A stretch of 64,000 nucleotides of DNA from Tanypteryx hageni. Its lineage: Eukaryota > Arthropoda > Insecta > Odonata > Petaluridae. Positions 47,175 through 58,400 of the stretch are shown here, one piece after another. The DNA is taken from positions 23,227,840 through 23,291,839 of the forward strand of contig CM054116.1 in the NCBI GenBank assembly GCA_028673005.1, written 5' to 3'. A program made the position numbers and the translations under genes. Each line of letters opens with the position of its first letter. Position 1 is the stretch's first letter. The notes beneath the pieces are model-generated. The model was not told the DNA's origin. It saw only the letters and a program-made list of their open reading frames with translations, and searched no databases.

Positions 47175-49140
47175 ACTAACAAAATAAATTTTTCAGCGAA
47201 ACTTCTTTGGGGACGTTAGGTGTTGAAGAACACGAACATAAGCGGAGAGAAGATTCAAATAAAAGGGAAGGGATTCCTTACATAAATATACCCGCATTCT
47301 ATCCACAAAATTACATCAACAGTCTATCAAAATTGATTACGGAGAGCTCGTAGCGACTACGAAATGGAATCTCTCTTTTAAGCGTTTATCAAAACTGAGC
47401 ATCCAGAATTTATCGGATGCCTTTAAACGTTATGTATGACCCACCGCCCATTTGTGAATTTACAAAAGAATACAGAGACGAAACAATGATGTCATGTGAG
47501 AAACGAATACAGATTGAAATTTAGACCGCTGCTTCAGGATACAAGTTTTCTGGTTGCAGCGATCGAGGATAAATTGTTGATGGAGCTGCAGCCTGCTCAG
47601 GATACGAGGGCGGCCACCGCCGCCGGGAAAGGGCTTCACAGGGAGGAAAGGGGAAGAGAGAGAGAGAAGGGAAGCGAATACCAAGCATCTCGTTATCACT
47701 AGAGACGAGAGCGGAAAGGAAGAACGGAATTGTGGAAGGAGCGGAAAGGTGTAGCGAGGAAAGAGAGCAATGCTCGAGAGAAAAATAAGTTTCGGGAAGT
47801 CAGAGATAGGGTGTGGCCAAAGAGAGAGAGAAAGGAAAGTGGTAGACAAAGGAGATTCCTCCAAATGGGGAGAAAAGGGAGGGCGGAGCTATAGAAAAAC
47901 AGCAAGCAAAAAGATGTTCGTTGGAGCGGGTTTCTGAAATTCATAATGTAGTCTTTTATTTTCTTAAATAATCTTTTGTTATGATAGGTAGATAATATTC
48001 TTTTAAAGTTTAGTGCCATTGTTACTGTTTTCGCTTTTAGAGTGATTCAAAATGTCTTCAAGATTAACACCTGCTCAATTAGTGCTCGGTATAAAGTTCG
48101 GCAGTTTATACGTAATTGCAGTTCAAAGATGGTAGGCGGTAGAAATGGAAAAGTGTTACTTTGGATCAGAAGAAAATCGAAATCTGTATGAACATTTCCT
48201 TCCGCAGATTGATGCTCACATATGCTAAATGATTATTGTCTGAATGACGCTACTTCCCGTGTACGCAATGAATGCAGAGAGATGGAAATATCGCACAACA
48301 TTTTTCAGTAAAAAATTCAGAAATACAAACACTCGGATGAAACAATTGACATTCAAAATAGTGTCACTTCGCACTTCCCGACTTTGGATCGCAAATGAAT
48401 GGATTGCGTTTCAATTACTTTTTGGGAGAAGAAGAAAATTATGCTGTTTAAAAACCAGCAATCTGAATGGATTGGAGACTTAAAAATGTTTTTGCTAATT
48501 TGCCAAAGGATTTTCTAGGGCGACCAGCAGAAAATGTTGTTAAACGATTAAATACAAAGCTAAGGACGCAGAAGCTTGTTATTTGAAGTTCATAAAATAA
48601 AAAATCGCAATAAACAGGCATCGATTAAAAAATTATTTAGAGTAACATATTTATCTTTAAATATTTATAATATGAACTTAGCTATGGAAAACTCAAAACA
48701 TTTTAATATCTGATAAATTCATTGATAAAGATATCAAGCAAAACAAGATAAAATAGATCAGAAAGAACTAAGTCCTCTTTTAACAAATTAATCACCAATA
48801 TTATACGATAATATTGCAGAAGATAAATTATTTTATCCTAATTTTTGAGAGTTAAATAGCAAGGACATTTCTGAATAAATAATAATCTTTGGTAACAATT
48901 GCATACGAATTGTCTTTAAATCAACATAACATTTTCATTTTCCTTAATGAAAAAAAAACAAAATTAAAATGGGCAAAAAGATAAGATGACCACGCATTAT
49001 GTGACCCACCATTTATGCATAATACACCCACGTTACGCAATGAATATCATCACAGATGCTATAAATGACAGCAAATGGGAAAAGCAGAATCAGTTCCTGG
49101 CTCAGAGAAAAGTGAGGTAGGGTTCCTGACCAACAAGGGA
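47175..49140. other. Gene-free stretch
   Basis: Unique AT-rich sequence; mildly GA-rich at 47640-47880. 48050-48250 has a short plus-strand frame starting MSSRLTPAQL, which I could not assign. 48550-49010 is very AT-rich with nothing recognisable. Confidence 0.4.
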
Positions 49141-49149
49141 GAAAATGGA

Positions 49150-49620
49150 TGGGAGGAGAAAAGGAAAAGACAATAAGCTGTCGAGAGAGAGAGAGAAAGA
49201 GGAAGCAGAAGGGGAGAGCGGAAAGAGTGGGGGAAAAGAAGAAGGAGAGGGGGAAAGGTGAAGGAGAGGAGGGAAGAGGAAGGAGAGGAGGGAAGAGGAA
49301 GGAGAGGGGAAAAGAGGAAGGAGAGGGGGGAATAGGGAGGAGAGGGGGGAATAGGGAGGAGAGGGGGGAATAGGGAGGGGAGGGGGGAATAGGGAGGGGA
49401 GGGGGGAATAGGGAGGGGAGGGGGGAATAGGGAGGGGAGGGGGAAACAGGGAGTGGAGGGGGAAATAGGGAGGGGAGGGGGAAATAGGGAGGGGAGGGGG
49501 AAATAGGGAGGGGAGGGGGAAATAGGGAGGGGAGGGGGAAATAGGGAGGGGAGGGGGAAATAGGGAGGGGAGGGGGAAAGAGGAAGGAGAGGGGAGAAGA
49601 GGAAGGGGAGATGGGAAAAA
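49150..49620 (+). repeat. GA minisatellite, AATAGGGAGGGGAGGGGG unit (18-19 bp)
   Basis: Degenerate gaaggagaggagg sequence to about 49320, then about fourteen units of ggaatagggaggggagggg or gaaatagggaggggagggg. Purines on the plus strand. The three overlapping Pro/Ser-rich minus-strand frames of 250-277 codons are products of this array. Confidence 0.97.
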
Positions 49621-50107
49621 GGGCGACGGGCCAGTTCGGCGACGGGACAGTTCGGCGAGGGGACAATTCGGCGACGGGACAATTCGACGACGGGACAATT
49701 CGACGACGGGACAATTCGGCGACGGGACAATTCGGTGACGGGACAATTCGGCGACGGGACAATTCGGCGACGGTTCGGCGCAAGCAAGACGAATCCAACC
49801 ACCAACCCAATCCGGGGGGAGAAAATAGAAAGACTCCAATCCCCAACCACTCAACTCAACCCGGCGGGAGGAAATAGAACGAATCTAACCTCCAACCACT
49901 CAACTCAACCCTGCGGGAGGAAGTAGAACTAATCCAACCCCCAACCATTCAACCCAACCCGGAAGCAGGAAATAGAACAAATCCAACGCCCAACCACTCA
50001 ACCCAACTAAAAGTAGTTGCTTTTTCGTCCCGGCGCCGAATCGTCCCGGCACCGAATTGTCCCGTCGCCGAATTGTCCGTCGCCGAATCGGTAGCGCCGA
50101 ACTGTTC
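49621..50107. mobile_element. Inverted-array element: 16-bp repeats flanking a 49-bp tandem
   Basis: Left: about ten copies of a 16-bp unit ttcggcgacgggacaa (49622-49782). Right: the same unit inverted, about five copies (50026-50107). Between them are about four copies of a 49-bp unit containing aaccactcaactcaacccgg, starting at 49845, 49894, 49943 and 49992. The inverted outer arrays around a repetitive core resemble subterminal transposase-binding repeats of a non-autonomous DNA transposon. No target duplication could be fixed because the left flank is a GA array. No coding sequence. Confidence 0.65.
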
Positions 50108-50109
50108 CA

Positions 50110-51095
50110 TTCCGATCCTATATGCCCCCTCAAAATGATTCATTTAAAGAACAATCATCTTCGGTTCCTTTCAGGTTCCTCTCCCGCATCCCTTTTAACC
50201 ACTACATATGGCGAATGAAAATCAAACTGCCGACATCAGAGAATACGGGATCCATTTATAAGGCGATAAAATGATAGAAGTTAAAAGGGATCTCGAATTC
50301 GCTTAAGAATCAAGTCACTTCCCCCGACAAATAAGGCAAACGTAAATTACTCTCAAAGTAAACAGTAGATGGAGTTAATAGCGTGGGGAAAATATGGAGG
50401 GAATGAGATTGAGGGAGAAAAAGGGAGGGAAGGAAGTGGGAGTTGGAGAAAGGATGAGGAAGATTACAAATACGGTAAATAAACAGCTGCCACCAAATTG
50501 AATTTTGGAGAGTCCAATCATTTCGAATAATCTCGGTAGAAGCGAGAAATTCTCTCTCTCTCGAGAAACTTCAATCGCGAAATACAGAAAGCACCTATTG
50601 AGAAAAAAACGATATTCAACGCTTGGCATAACCCTCTTAAAAACATGTGGAGAGGTGAAGGGAAAAGCTCGAATCTCACTTGCACAACATTTCGATTTTT
50701 TTGTGGAGATGTCAACATTTGCTTCGACCGCAACCTCCGCCCACACAGAACAAACGCTCGCCCACGGAGGAGAAGAGAATAAAGGAATCGCCGATCTTCG
50801 AGTGAAAGGAGTCCTTCAAACAAGCCATCACGTGCGACAGAGGGCGACGGCTTCTAACGGGGAATACGCTCCGCCAAAATAAAAACAATACCTTTTTCCG
50901 GAGAAGATAAGGCCGCCGGCAGAAATGGTAAAATACGTCCCGTACGAAAACCTATTGTTTCCCTGCGACGCGGAAACTTTCCATCTTTGGCAACGGATCG
51001 TTTTGATGACGGATTGCGCCGGATCGATGAGAATCTAAATACACGCAATTCTTGCGAAACAAGACGGATAAGTATATTCCATAAATTTAATGCAC
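50110..51095. other. Gene-free stretch
   Basis: Unique sequence with a small purine-rich patch at 50390-50460. Frames of 101-125 codons at 50375-50882 overlap on both strands and show no family features. Confidence 0.45.
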
Positions 51096-51114
51096 GGAGA
51101 TTTCAAAGGCGTTT

Positions 51115-51696
51115 TTTATGCGAAATGCGTATAAAACGGTATCGAAAGATTAGGCGGTTATGAATTTTTTATCTCTAAAACTGTAAGTCGTAATTATGAG
51201 ATCTCGGAGACTTTTTTGTAGTAAATTTTGTCCTCTATTCGAATAAATTGTTTAATCTATACCTGGCAGATCATGTAAGTGCTTGGGAGAAAAATATAGT
51301 TTTCTAATTGTTTTTTGCTGATAGAATCGTCATATCGACAGATGTAAACAAAATACGAGATGTTTTGCTTGGGACTTTTTCGAATTTTTATCTCCAAAAC
51401 TAAAAGTCGTAATTATTTGGTCTCGCGGATTTTTTCGTGGTAAATGTAGTCCTCTTTCCGAATAATTGTTAAAATCTATATCACACAGATCATATAAGAG
51501 CATGGGAGAGAAAAATACGGATTTTTGTTGCTTGCCGATGGAATCGTAGAAGCGTTCGATGTACACAAAATACATATATGATTCCATGCATCGGATTTTC
51601 TCAAATTTTTATTTCCAAAACTATTAGTCGTAATTATAAAGTTTCTCGGATTATCTTTTAGTAAATGTTGTCCTAAATACTAATAAATTTTTTAAT
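51115..51696. repeat. Tandem repeat, about 220-bp unit, 2.6 units
   Basis: The block tctc(t/c)aaaactnnaagtcgtaatta recurs at 51172, 51391 and 51612 (spacing 219 and 221 bp). Each is followed by a 'cgga..tttt.tagtaaat.ttgtcct' block and, where complete, by cagatcat(a/g)taag, gggagagaaaaata and ttgcttg. The third unit is broken at 51696 and resumes at 52611, then is broken again by a mariner and resumes at 53950. Confidence 0.85.
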
Positions 51697-52344
51697 TGGC
51701 CGAGCGAAGCGAGGTCTCTCCTGTTGAATCCCTGTGCATTTTGTCTGTCTGTCTGTTTGCCTGTTCTACGATAACTGGTCTCGGTTGTCTGATTTTCACA
51801 AAACTTCGTGTGCACGTACAAATACTTTAGAGTCGACTGCCTATAGTTTTTCTAGAACACCACCATTATAGGTCCCGCGCCATTTGTGTTAGCGAATTCC
51901 GCTAATTACCAAATCTTATACAATCAAAACGAAATTTAGCGTACATATAAAAAACATCAAACGATTTAGAAAACGCCAAATAAAAATTTCACTAAAATGT
52001 ACAGTTTCCCAGAGGCGCGTAATTTGCGCTCGCGCGGTCTCTCCTGTTGAGTCCCTGTGCATTTTGTCTGTTTATTTGTTTGTCTGTTCTACTATAACTG
52101 CTATCTCAAACGAAATTTCGTAAACAGATGGAACACATTGAATAATATAGAAGAATTGAAGACGAAAACGAGAAATAGGTATTTTACTGCAGAGGGCAGC
52201 GCTTTCAATTCTCTTCAAATTTTACAACCCACTGTATGATGTGCTGGATAACTATGAAGACGATAATAATATTGAACATGTGATTCCTCCCCACCAGCCC
52301 AAAGTGGGCTAAGCGAGGCCGAAGATACCGCGGATCCCCTAGCC
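51697..52344. repeat. Insert in the 220-bp array with internal 326-bp-spaced direct repeat
   Basis: Begins tggccgagcgaagcgaggtc, then ctctcctgttgaatccctgt with gcattttgtctgtctgtct. A second copy of cggtctctcctgttgagtcc with cctgtgcattttgtctgt starts near 52037. The 'ggccgagcgaagcgagg' start is near-palindromic. It is contiguous with the truncated hAT MITE at 52345-52610, and together they interrupt the array between tttaat and ctatacc. Class of element not recognised. Confidence 0.55.
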
Positions 52345-52610
52345 CAGGGGTCACCAAACCTTTTACTAAAAGGGCCACGTGAGGCTTCATGATCCACCGT
52401 GCGGGCCACATACGGCATTTCAAATGACTGATCGGGCCGTGCGAAATTTTCAAAGAGCAAGTTTTGAGAATTTTTTCGATTCTGTAATTCGCTTATATTA
52501 AAAGTAGAGTTCACATAAGCACTCGGAAAATGTCGCTTAGATATCATAATTGATATCCAATGAATACTCTTGCTGATAAGGCGGGCTGGATCAAATCACT
52601 GCTCGGGCCG
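52345..52610 (-). mobile_element. hAT MITE, copy 2, one end truncated
   Basis: caggggtcaccaaacc at 52345 is the intact end. The interior matches 22252-22543 on the opposite strand (ttcatgatccaccgtgc, catttcaaatgactgatc). The other terminus seen in copy 1 (about 16 bp, agtttggggactcctg) is missing, and the sequence passes straight into array sequence at 52611. Confidence 0.8.
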
Positions 52611-52630
52611 TCTATACCTCACAGATCATA
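52611..52630. repeat. Remnant of the 220-bp array between two insertions
   Basis: tctatacctcacagatcata matches the array at 51256-51275 and 51477-51498. It lies between the 51697-52610 insert and the mariner, showing that two insertions hit the same array unit about 20 bp apart. Confidence 0.8.
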
Positions 52631-53949
52631 CGAGGTGTGATCAATAAATAACGGGAATTTTAATTTTTATCAAAAAGTTTTTATTTATTCATCAATATTT
52701 ATATTGTCCCCTTCAAAGTAATCCCCATCAGATATAATGCACTTATGCCAACGTTTTTTCCAATCCTCGAAACATTTGTGGAACGCACTTTTTGGTATAG
52801 TTTTCAGCTCACTCAGCGATTTTGTCTTTATCTCCTCTATGGTCGCAAAACGTTGGCCTTTCAATGTCTTTTTCATCTTTGGGCACAAAAAAGTCGCAGG
52901 GGGCCATATCGGGTGAGTACGGTGGCTACGGCATCACGACGGTGTTGGTTTTTGCTTAAAAAGCACGTATTAGAAGTGAAGTGTGAGCCGGTGCGTTATC
53001 GTGGTGCAAAATCCACGAGTTGTTTTTCCAAAGTTCTGGTCGTTTTTTTCGAATTGACTCAAGCAAATTACGTAAAACTTGAAGGTAATACTCCTTATTG
53101 ACTGTGCAGCCTGGCGGTAAGAATTCGTAGTGAACAATGCCATGGTAATCGAAGAAAGCTGTAAGGAGAACCTTGACATTTGAACGAATCTGGCGTGCTT
53201 TTTTGGGTCTTGGCTCTTCAGGAATCTTCCATTGGGATGATTGAGCCTTTGTTTCAATGCCGTAGCCATACACCCTTGTTTCGTCACCTGTTATGACGCG
53301 TTTCAATAATTCTGGGTCGTCTGGAACTTGAGCTAACATTTCTTCAGCGATGTTTTTGCGGTTCTGCTTTTGTTTTAAATTCAACAATTTTGTAACAAAT
53401 TTGGCTGCCACTCGTTTCATGCCCAAAACTTTAGTAAAAATTGCTTCACATGAGCCGTATGAGATATCAACTTCCTCAGCAACCTCCCTTATAGTAATTC
53501 TTCGATTACTAAGCACAATGTCTTTAATTTTTTTCACATTTTCATCAATTGTTGATGTGCTAGGACGTCCAGCTCTCTTTTCATCTTCAACCTCTTCACG
53601 GCCTTCTTGGAAACGTTTATACCATTCAGAAACTCTTGTTTGCGACATAGTGTCCTCGCCGAAAGCCTTCTCCAACATTTGAACCACTTCACTGCACTTC
53701 ATTCCATTTTTAACGCAAAATTTAATGCAAATTCTTTGTTCCGTCATTTAAACAATTAAAAAATCGCAGAACACACTAAAATGGGTCTTACTTTATTGCT
53801 TGTCAGAAACAAACTACACGTCCAATATGGCTGAAAATTTAGATATACATTATAGACGGTGCTGCCATCGCTAGGAAAAAAGACTAACTCAATTGAAAAG
53901 AAATTGAGCGCGAAATTGAAAAATTCCCGTTACTTTTTGATCAAACTCG
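52631..53949 (-). mobile_element. Full-length mariner transposon, 1319 bp
   Basis: Inverted ends: cgaggtgtgatcaataaata with acgggaatttt at 52631, and on the opposite strand cgagtttgatcaaaaagtaa with cgggaattttt ending at 53949. TA flanks both sides (52629-52630 and 53950-53951). The host array copies give the empty site: cagatcatataagagcatgg. It encodes one defective transposase on the minus strand. Size and organisation are typical of mariner elements. Confidence 0.95.
52685..53747 (-). pseudogene. mariner transposase, D,D34D, broken near its C-terminus
   Basis: Starts MTEQRICIKF at 53747. The N-terminal paired helix-turn-helix region (SEVVQMLEKAFGED, EWYKRFQEGREEVED, GRPSTSTIDENV) is open. 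Catalytic residues: first Asp in VITGDETRVYGYG, second in LHHDNAPAHTSLL, third in SPDMAPCDFF, with 34 residues between the last two as in mariner. The usual Trp after GDET is Arg here. Lesions: TAA at about 52953-52955, TAG ten codons on, and a frameshift in the T run near 52890. The C-terminal segment (KMKKTLKGQRF, FEDWKKRWHKCI, GDYFEGDN) is intact in another frame to 52685. The sequence looks closest to the lineage starting 'EQR..LKF..K.GK....', but subfamily is not certain. Confidence 0.92.
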
Positions 53950-53951
53950 TA

Positions 53952-54060
53952 TAAGAGCTAGGGAGAGAAAAATATGGTATTTAATTGTTGCTTGACGGAA
54001 GCCATTTAACGAAATACGAGTATAAGTTTATTTAAGTTCTTTTATAAAGTGGAAGGTCTA
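53952..54060. repeat. Right remainder of the interrupted 220-bp unit
   Basis: agagctagggagagaaaaat, ttgttgcttgacggaagcca and a terminal 'aaaatacgag'-like block continue the unit broken at 51696, 52611 and 52630. The array ends near 54060. Confidence 0.75.
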
Positions 54061-54820
54061 ATTGATGGATGCAGCTCAAAATCAAAATTCGGCGATAGAT
54101 TTTAATAAGGATCGTTAATACTTAATTAAAAATCCGGAGATTAAACATGCGTTCCGCCAATACCGCTTCGCTGGCAAAGAGCGCCTAAAAATATTGCTAC
54201 GGTTGGTTTGAAATGATTCGTCTAAGTAAGAAAAGGACGATAAAACCTTTCGTAAAATTGGGAGATAGTCAAAAGAAGAGGAGCTAACGTATAGATTATT
54301 TAACAGTCTAAATGTCAAGCGTTATTTGATAACGTTTTTAATTTTTTTAGATAATATCTTATGCAAAGAAGCGATTGCAAAATTTTGCGATAAGTTATCG
54401 AAACCTGGAAATAATGTCTATAAGCTTAAAAAATAAAATAAATTTCATCAAGGGAATGAGATCATCGGACATACTCTGAAGATAATATCAAAGAATCTGA
54501 CTTTTGAATTAATACTAGAGTGACTAAGGAGAAAGATTTCATGAAAGGCATTATTGAACTTACCAGGTTTAAATGGTATGCACATGGTTGGAGGACCACG
54601 AGAGGATTTTAAATATCACAACACGGCGAGGAGATCAGCGTGGACAATAATTAGCCAGCGACTTTCGATTATTAAATACTCAAAGAGTGCGAATGGCGTA
54701 TCAGCAGTAAATGGGATGTTTCCGACCGATTTTATAACACAATAAACAGGTTAGAAAACTATAAAAGAAAGAAGAATTTTGAAAAAAAAAATTCGTCCAT
54801 GACAACGGTGTAGTATTTCC
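54061..54820. other. Gene-free AT-rich stretch
   Basis: No frame with family features and no repeat recognised. Confidence 0.5.
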
Positions 54821-54828
54821 CTCTAAAC

Positions 54829-55411
54829 CAGGGGTGGGCACACTACGGCTCACGGGACACGTCAGGCCCGCGAGAGCATTTTATGCGGCCTGCGATGCCA
54901 CAGTGAAATCGAACCGTAAAATACAATACAAATAAATATAAATGTTTGTTGCTTAAAATGATGGCCGGAAACATTTTACAGTGATTCTATGGGTTGGTTG
55001 ATTGGTTTTTATTTCTGGCAAATCAATCTCTTGGATTATTATAGCCATTACTCCTTCCACGCCGAACACGTACGCACACACACATAAGGGAGGAGGGGAA
55101 ATCCGGTGTCGGCATTGGCCTACTCTTAACGAAGAGCACCAAGGGGAGCAACTGCTTAACGTCCCTTCCGAAGGACGGAGCGCTGACTTGTGGGGTCTCC
55201 TCAGAACACACGAGTAGGGGACGTGATACTATGGGGCTAATATATTATTGATTATTTATTTTCAGTAATAGGATCCTTCGCATTATCTCAAATAACTTCC
55301 TATATGGACCGTAACGTGGCCCGCCTAAACATTTTCATCGTTTAATGCAGCCCGACTAGAAAGCATAAACCGTTAATGCGGCTCGCCACGTAAAAGGTTT
55401 GCCTACCCCTG
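54829..55411. mobile_element. hAT MITE with perfect 8-bp target duplication, interrupted by a SINE
   Basis: Left end caggggtgggcacactacgg and right end aggtttgcctacccctg are inverted relative to each other. CTCTAAAC flanks both sides (54821-54828 and 55412-55419). The interior outside the SINE is rich in ggcccg and gcggc words, as in the other CAGGGG-type MITEs. Without the SINE the element would be about 340 bp. Confidence 0.92.
54993..55232 (-). mobile_element. tRNA-derived SINE, head-truncated, nested in a hAT MITE
   Basis: Shares caaatcaatctcttggatta, cgaagagcaccaagggg and cccttccgaaggacggagcg with the 25037-25350 SINE, same orientation. It stops at 'gtaggggacgtgatacta', before the tRNA-like head, so it is 5'-truncated. 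ctatggg flanks it on both sides (about 54986-54992 and 55226-55232). Confidence 0.85.
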
Positions 55412-55419
55412 CTCTAAAC

Positions 55420-58400
55420 GAAAGAATTCGTCTAATTTGTGGATACTGATATTTGCTCAAAGAAATTCTATCGAAAAAAGAAAGCAATCGGGGTTAATGC
55501 AAATTCCAACGGCGACCGGCATCCTCTTGATTTTGGATGCGCAGTGCGACGTTCAAGGATGAATATTAAAAACGAAAAGGGACGCAGCTAACTAACTCTT
55601 CATCACTTGGGCAACTCTCGCGTGTAACAATAACAACCCGATTCCGTCACATGCCCGAGACAACGGCACTGCATAAAAATAATATAACGGCTCGACGGTT
55701 CATTACGCGAACCAGCGGAGAGGAATGAGGCGATGGGAAAGCACCGAGAGTGGAGTGATGGAGAGGGAACTAGAGCCCGTGCCCCAGGAGTCGGGTTGCG
55801 ACCGCACGCATCACTCTGGGACGTCAGACGACGGAGGCATCGGCGTATAAGACGATGGTGGAGAGAATAAGGCAGGCATGCCGCATTAAAGCGATGAATG
55901 TTAGAGAAGAGCCGCATTAAAGCGATCGTTGTTTCATAAGGGCCAGAGCTGGAACGATAGACTTGAGCTAAAAGATTGGACGCTAAAAAGAGTAATTTAG
56001 AAAATGCGTTCTATTGTAATTCGGTAGCTATGAAAAAATATCATCTCCTTTTCGTTAAAATAAACCATTATATGAAATCCCACACACTATTCACTTAAGA
56101 GAAAAATTAGCTATCGGGCCGCAGTTACGCGCAGAAAGGGCCGCCTGCAATAAGGGGAAGAAAGGAGTGGAGTGGAGAGAGAAGACTCGTGGTGGAGGAA
56201 GAGCAACGTAGATCAAGCGCAAAGCTCCCTCTGGCCGAGAAAATATGCACACACAGATGTGGGGTTCCCACATAAAGTTTCCATTGACAATTCAGACAAA
56301 ATTCCGATTTAAGATCTGCTAAATGCCATTAAAAGATTTTTAGGATATTTTTACGTGACGAAAACGAATAATTACCTTTAAAAAAAATCGAAGTTTTACA
56401 TTACTGATAATCAAGTTGAAGAAAATATTAAAAATAGTTCTTACAGCTAGAATTTCACAAAAACTGCACGAATCGGAAAAAATGTTAACGTAAATCGTGA
56501 AAGGAAAACGATGCGAATAACAATAGATACGCTCCAATTTAGTATCCTTATGTCTTGAAGAAATTTTTCGACGAAAGAATATTTTACATTAATTTGAATT
56601 TACAGCTTCTTTGACCTGCCATTGAACAATGAAGACTGTATTAATAGCTTAAATAAATACAATAAGAAAAACTAGCACATAAACAGATTAGCGAAGGCAG
56701 ACAAAAAAATCCCCAGTTTATCTGCTTGAAATCATGATGAACAGTATAGCGAAATATTATACCATCGAGCTCGGGTGAATATTTTAATATAAAGTTGATG
56801 GAAGAATGTTGCTCCGCGTGATTTAATGCGACAACTATTACGTGCAGAAGATGGACTCAAAATTCCAAGAGAGTTTTTACTAGCGAGCCAATGTAAACGA
56901 GCAAAAAAAATTGCAGACGAGGACAAATTTATCGCGCAGGATGAGAAAAAAGAAATTTAATGCACGCTAAAAAAAGTCTCTATGCCTCTAGAGAGAGCAC
57001 TTGCTCTCATAATGACTCCAACTGCTCATTAAACGAATGCAAAGGGGAAAGAGGATTTGAGAGGAAAGGGTTAGAGGAGCAGGTATTGGGAGGAGGAAAG
57101 GGAGAAGGGGGAGGATGTAAAAAAGGATGCGAAGGAGGACAATAAAGGAGACGGGGGAGGGAGGGAAGAAGGTCGTGAAAGGTCAGAGGTCGCAGAGAGA
57201 TTCGGTCGGGATGTATCGATGCCATCGTCGGACGACCACGACCCAAATGACACGTCGACGAAAGGGGCGAGTTTCCGAAAGAGGCGAGATCCCACGCACG
57301 AAAGGAAACGAAAGTGCGTGTGTTGTTTTTTTCCCGCGGAGGAGGTGGGGGAGAGGGTAGAAGGGGAGAGGGATTAATTGCTCGCAATTAAGGCAATCGG
57401 CGATCATGCGCCGTGACGTCCGGGTCAGTGGCCACGGTAATAGGGTCTCAGTTTACACGGGGTTTCGCCCCGAGAGGCTAGAAGCGAAAACCATACACAA
57501 TGTCACGCCTTTAGTTTCGATTGGACAGGCGGCAGTTATAACGAGAATGTTATTGCTATGTCGCTCATAAATAGCAGATGAATCTTCAGTAATTAATCCG
57601 AAGGTGAAAACATAATAGTCGCTGATGGAGGATATTTATTCTCAAAACATTAAAAGAGATAAAAATCGGCGAAGCATTTAGTCGCATACAAAATACTCCG
57701 AAAAGGCAACTTATTATGACATGAAGAAACATGAAATTTTCTAGCCATAGTCGATAAATTTGTGTAAAAAAATTCAGGGTCTTTATGTGAATGTGTGAAA
57801 CACTGGAGAAAAAATTGGAGCCTGGGAAAAGCTGCTTCATTTCTAGCATTATATATATATATATATTTCATATTTAAGGCCATATTAACTAGTTTCCCTA
57901 ATATAATGAATCCTGAAAAAAATTTGAGACAAAAAGTTTTAGTCATTATGTTCCATAACTAATGTAGAAGAAACTTTCCTCAGAGGGATATTTGACAGTC
58001 ATGGCGAAAATTCATGTTTATCCATTCACCCTCGCCATGTATTTCACAATATTCCGGAATACGAAATTTCATCAAGCACTTCACGCCTGGCACATACATG
58101 CAGGGACGTAAAGAACGATACCAATAGGCGCTTTATTAGTAAAGCGCTTCAACATGGTGATTCTGAACATTCCATGCGAGATATCTCTACCATCAAGAGA
58201 TTTTTTTGAGCCTTTAAATCTTATTTGTATTTCTTTGTTTGTACTTTTTGCAACGACGGCACGTGATGAGGAGTGACTCGTGAGAGAATGGAGTTAAGGA
58301 AAAATGGAATAATGCGCGGAAATGAGCAAGAAGGAAAAGAGCAAGAAGTAAATGAGCAAGAAGGAAAAGAGAGCGAGGAGCGAAAGACACGCGATTGCCT

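Noticed and set aside
48050..48560. Frame starting MSSRLTPAQL as a mariner or host gene fragment
   Set aside because: Neither the short peptide nor its continuation in other frames matches a family I know; unassigned.
49013..49854. Minus-strand frames of 250-277 codons
   Set aside because: All three frames are open over the same GA minisatellite and the 16-bp array; repeat artefact.
49622..50020. Regular short repeats considered as a CRISPR array
   Set aside because: The 16-bp units are directly adjacent without spacers, the 49-bp units are ordinary tandem copies, and the DNA is from an animal.
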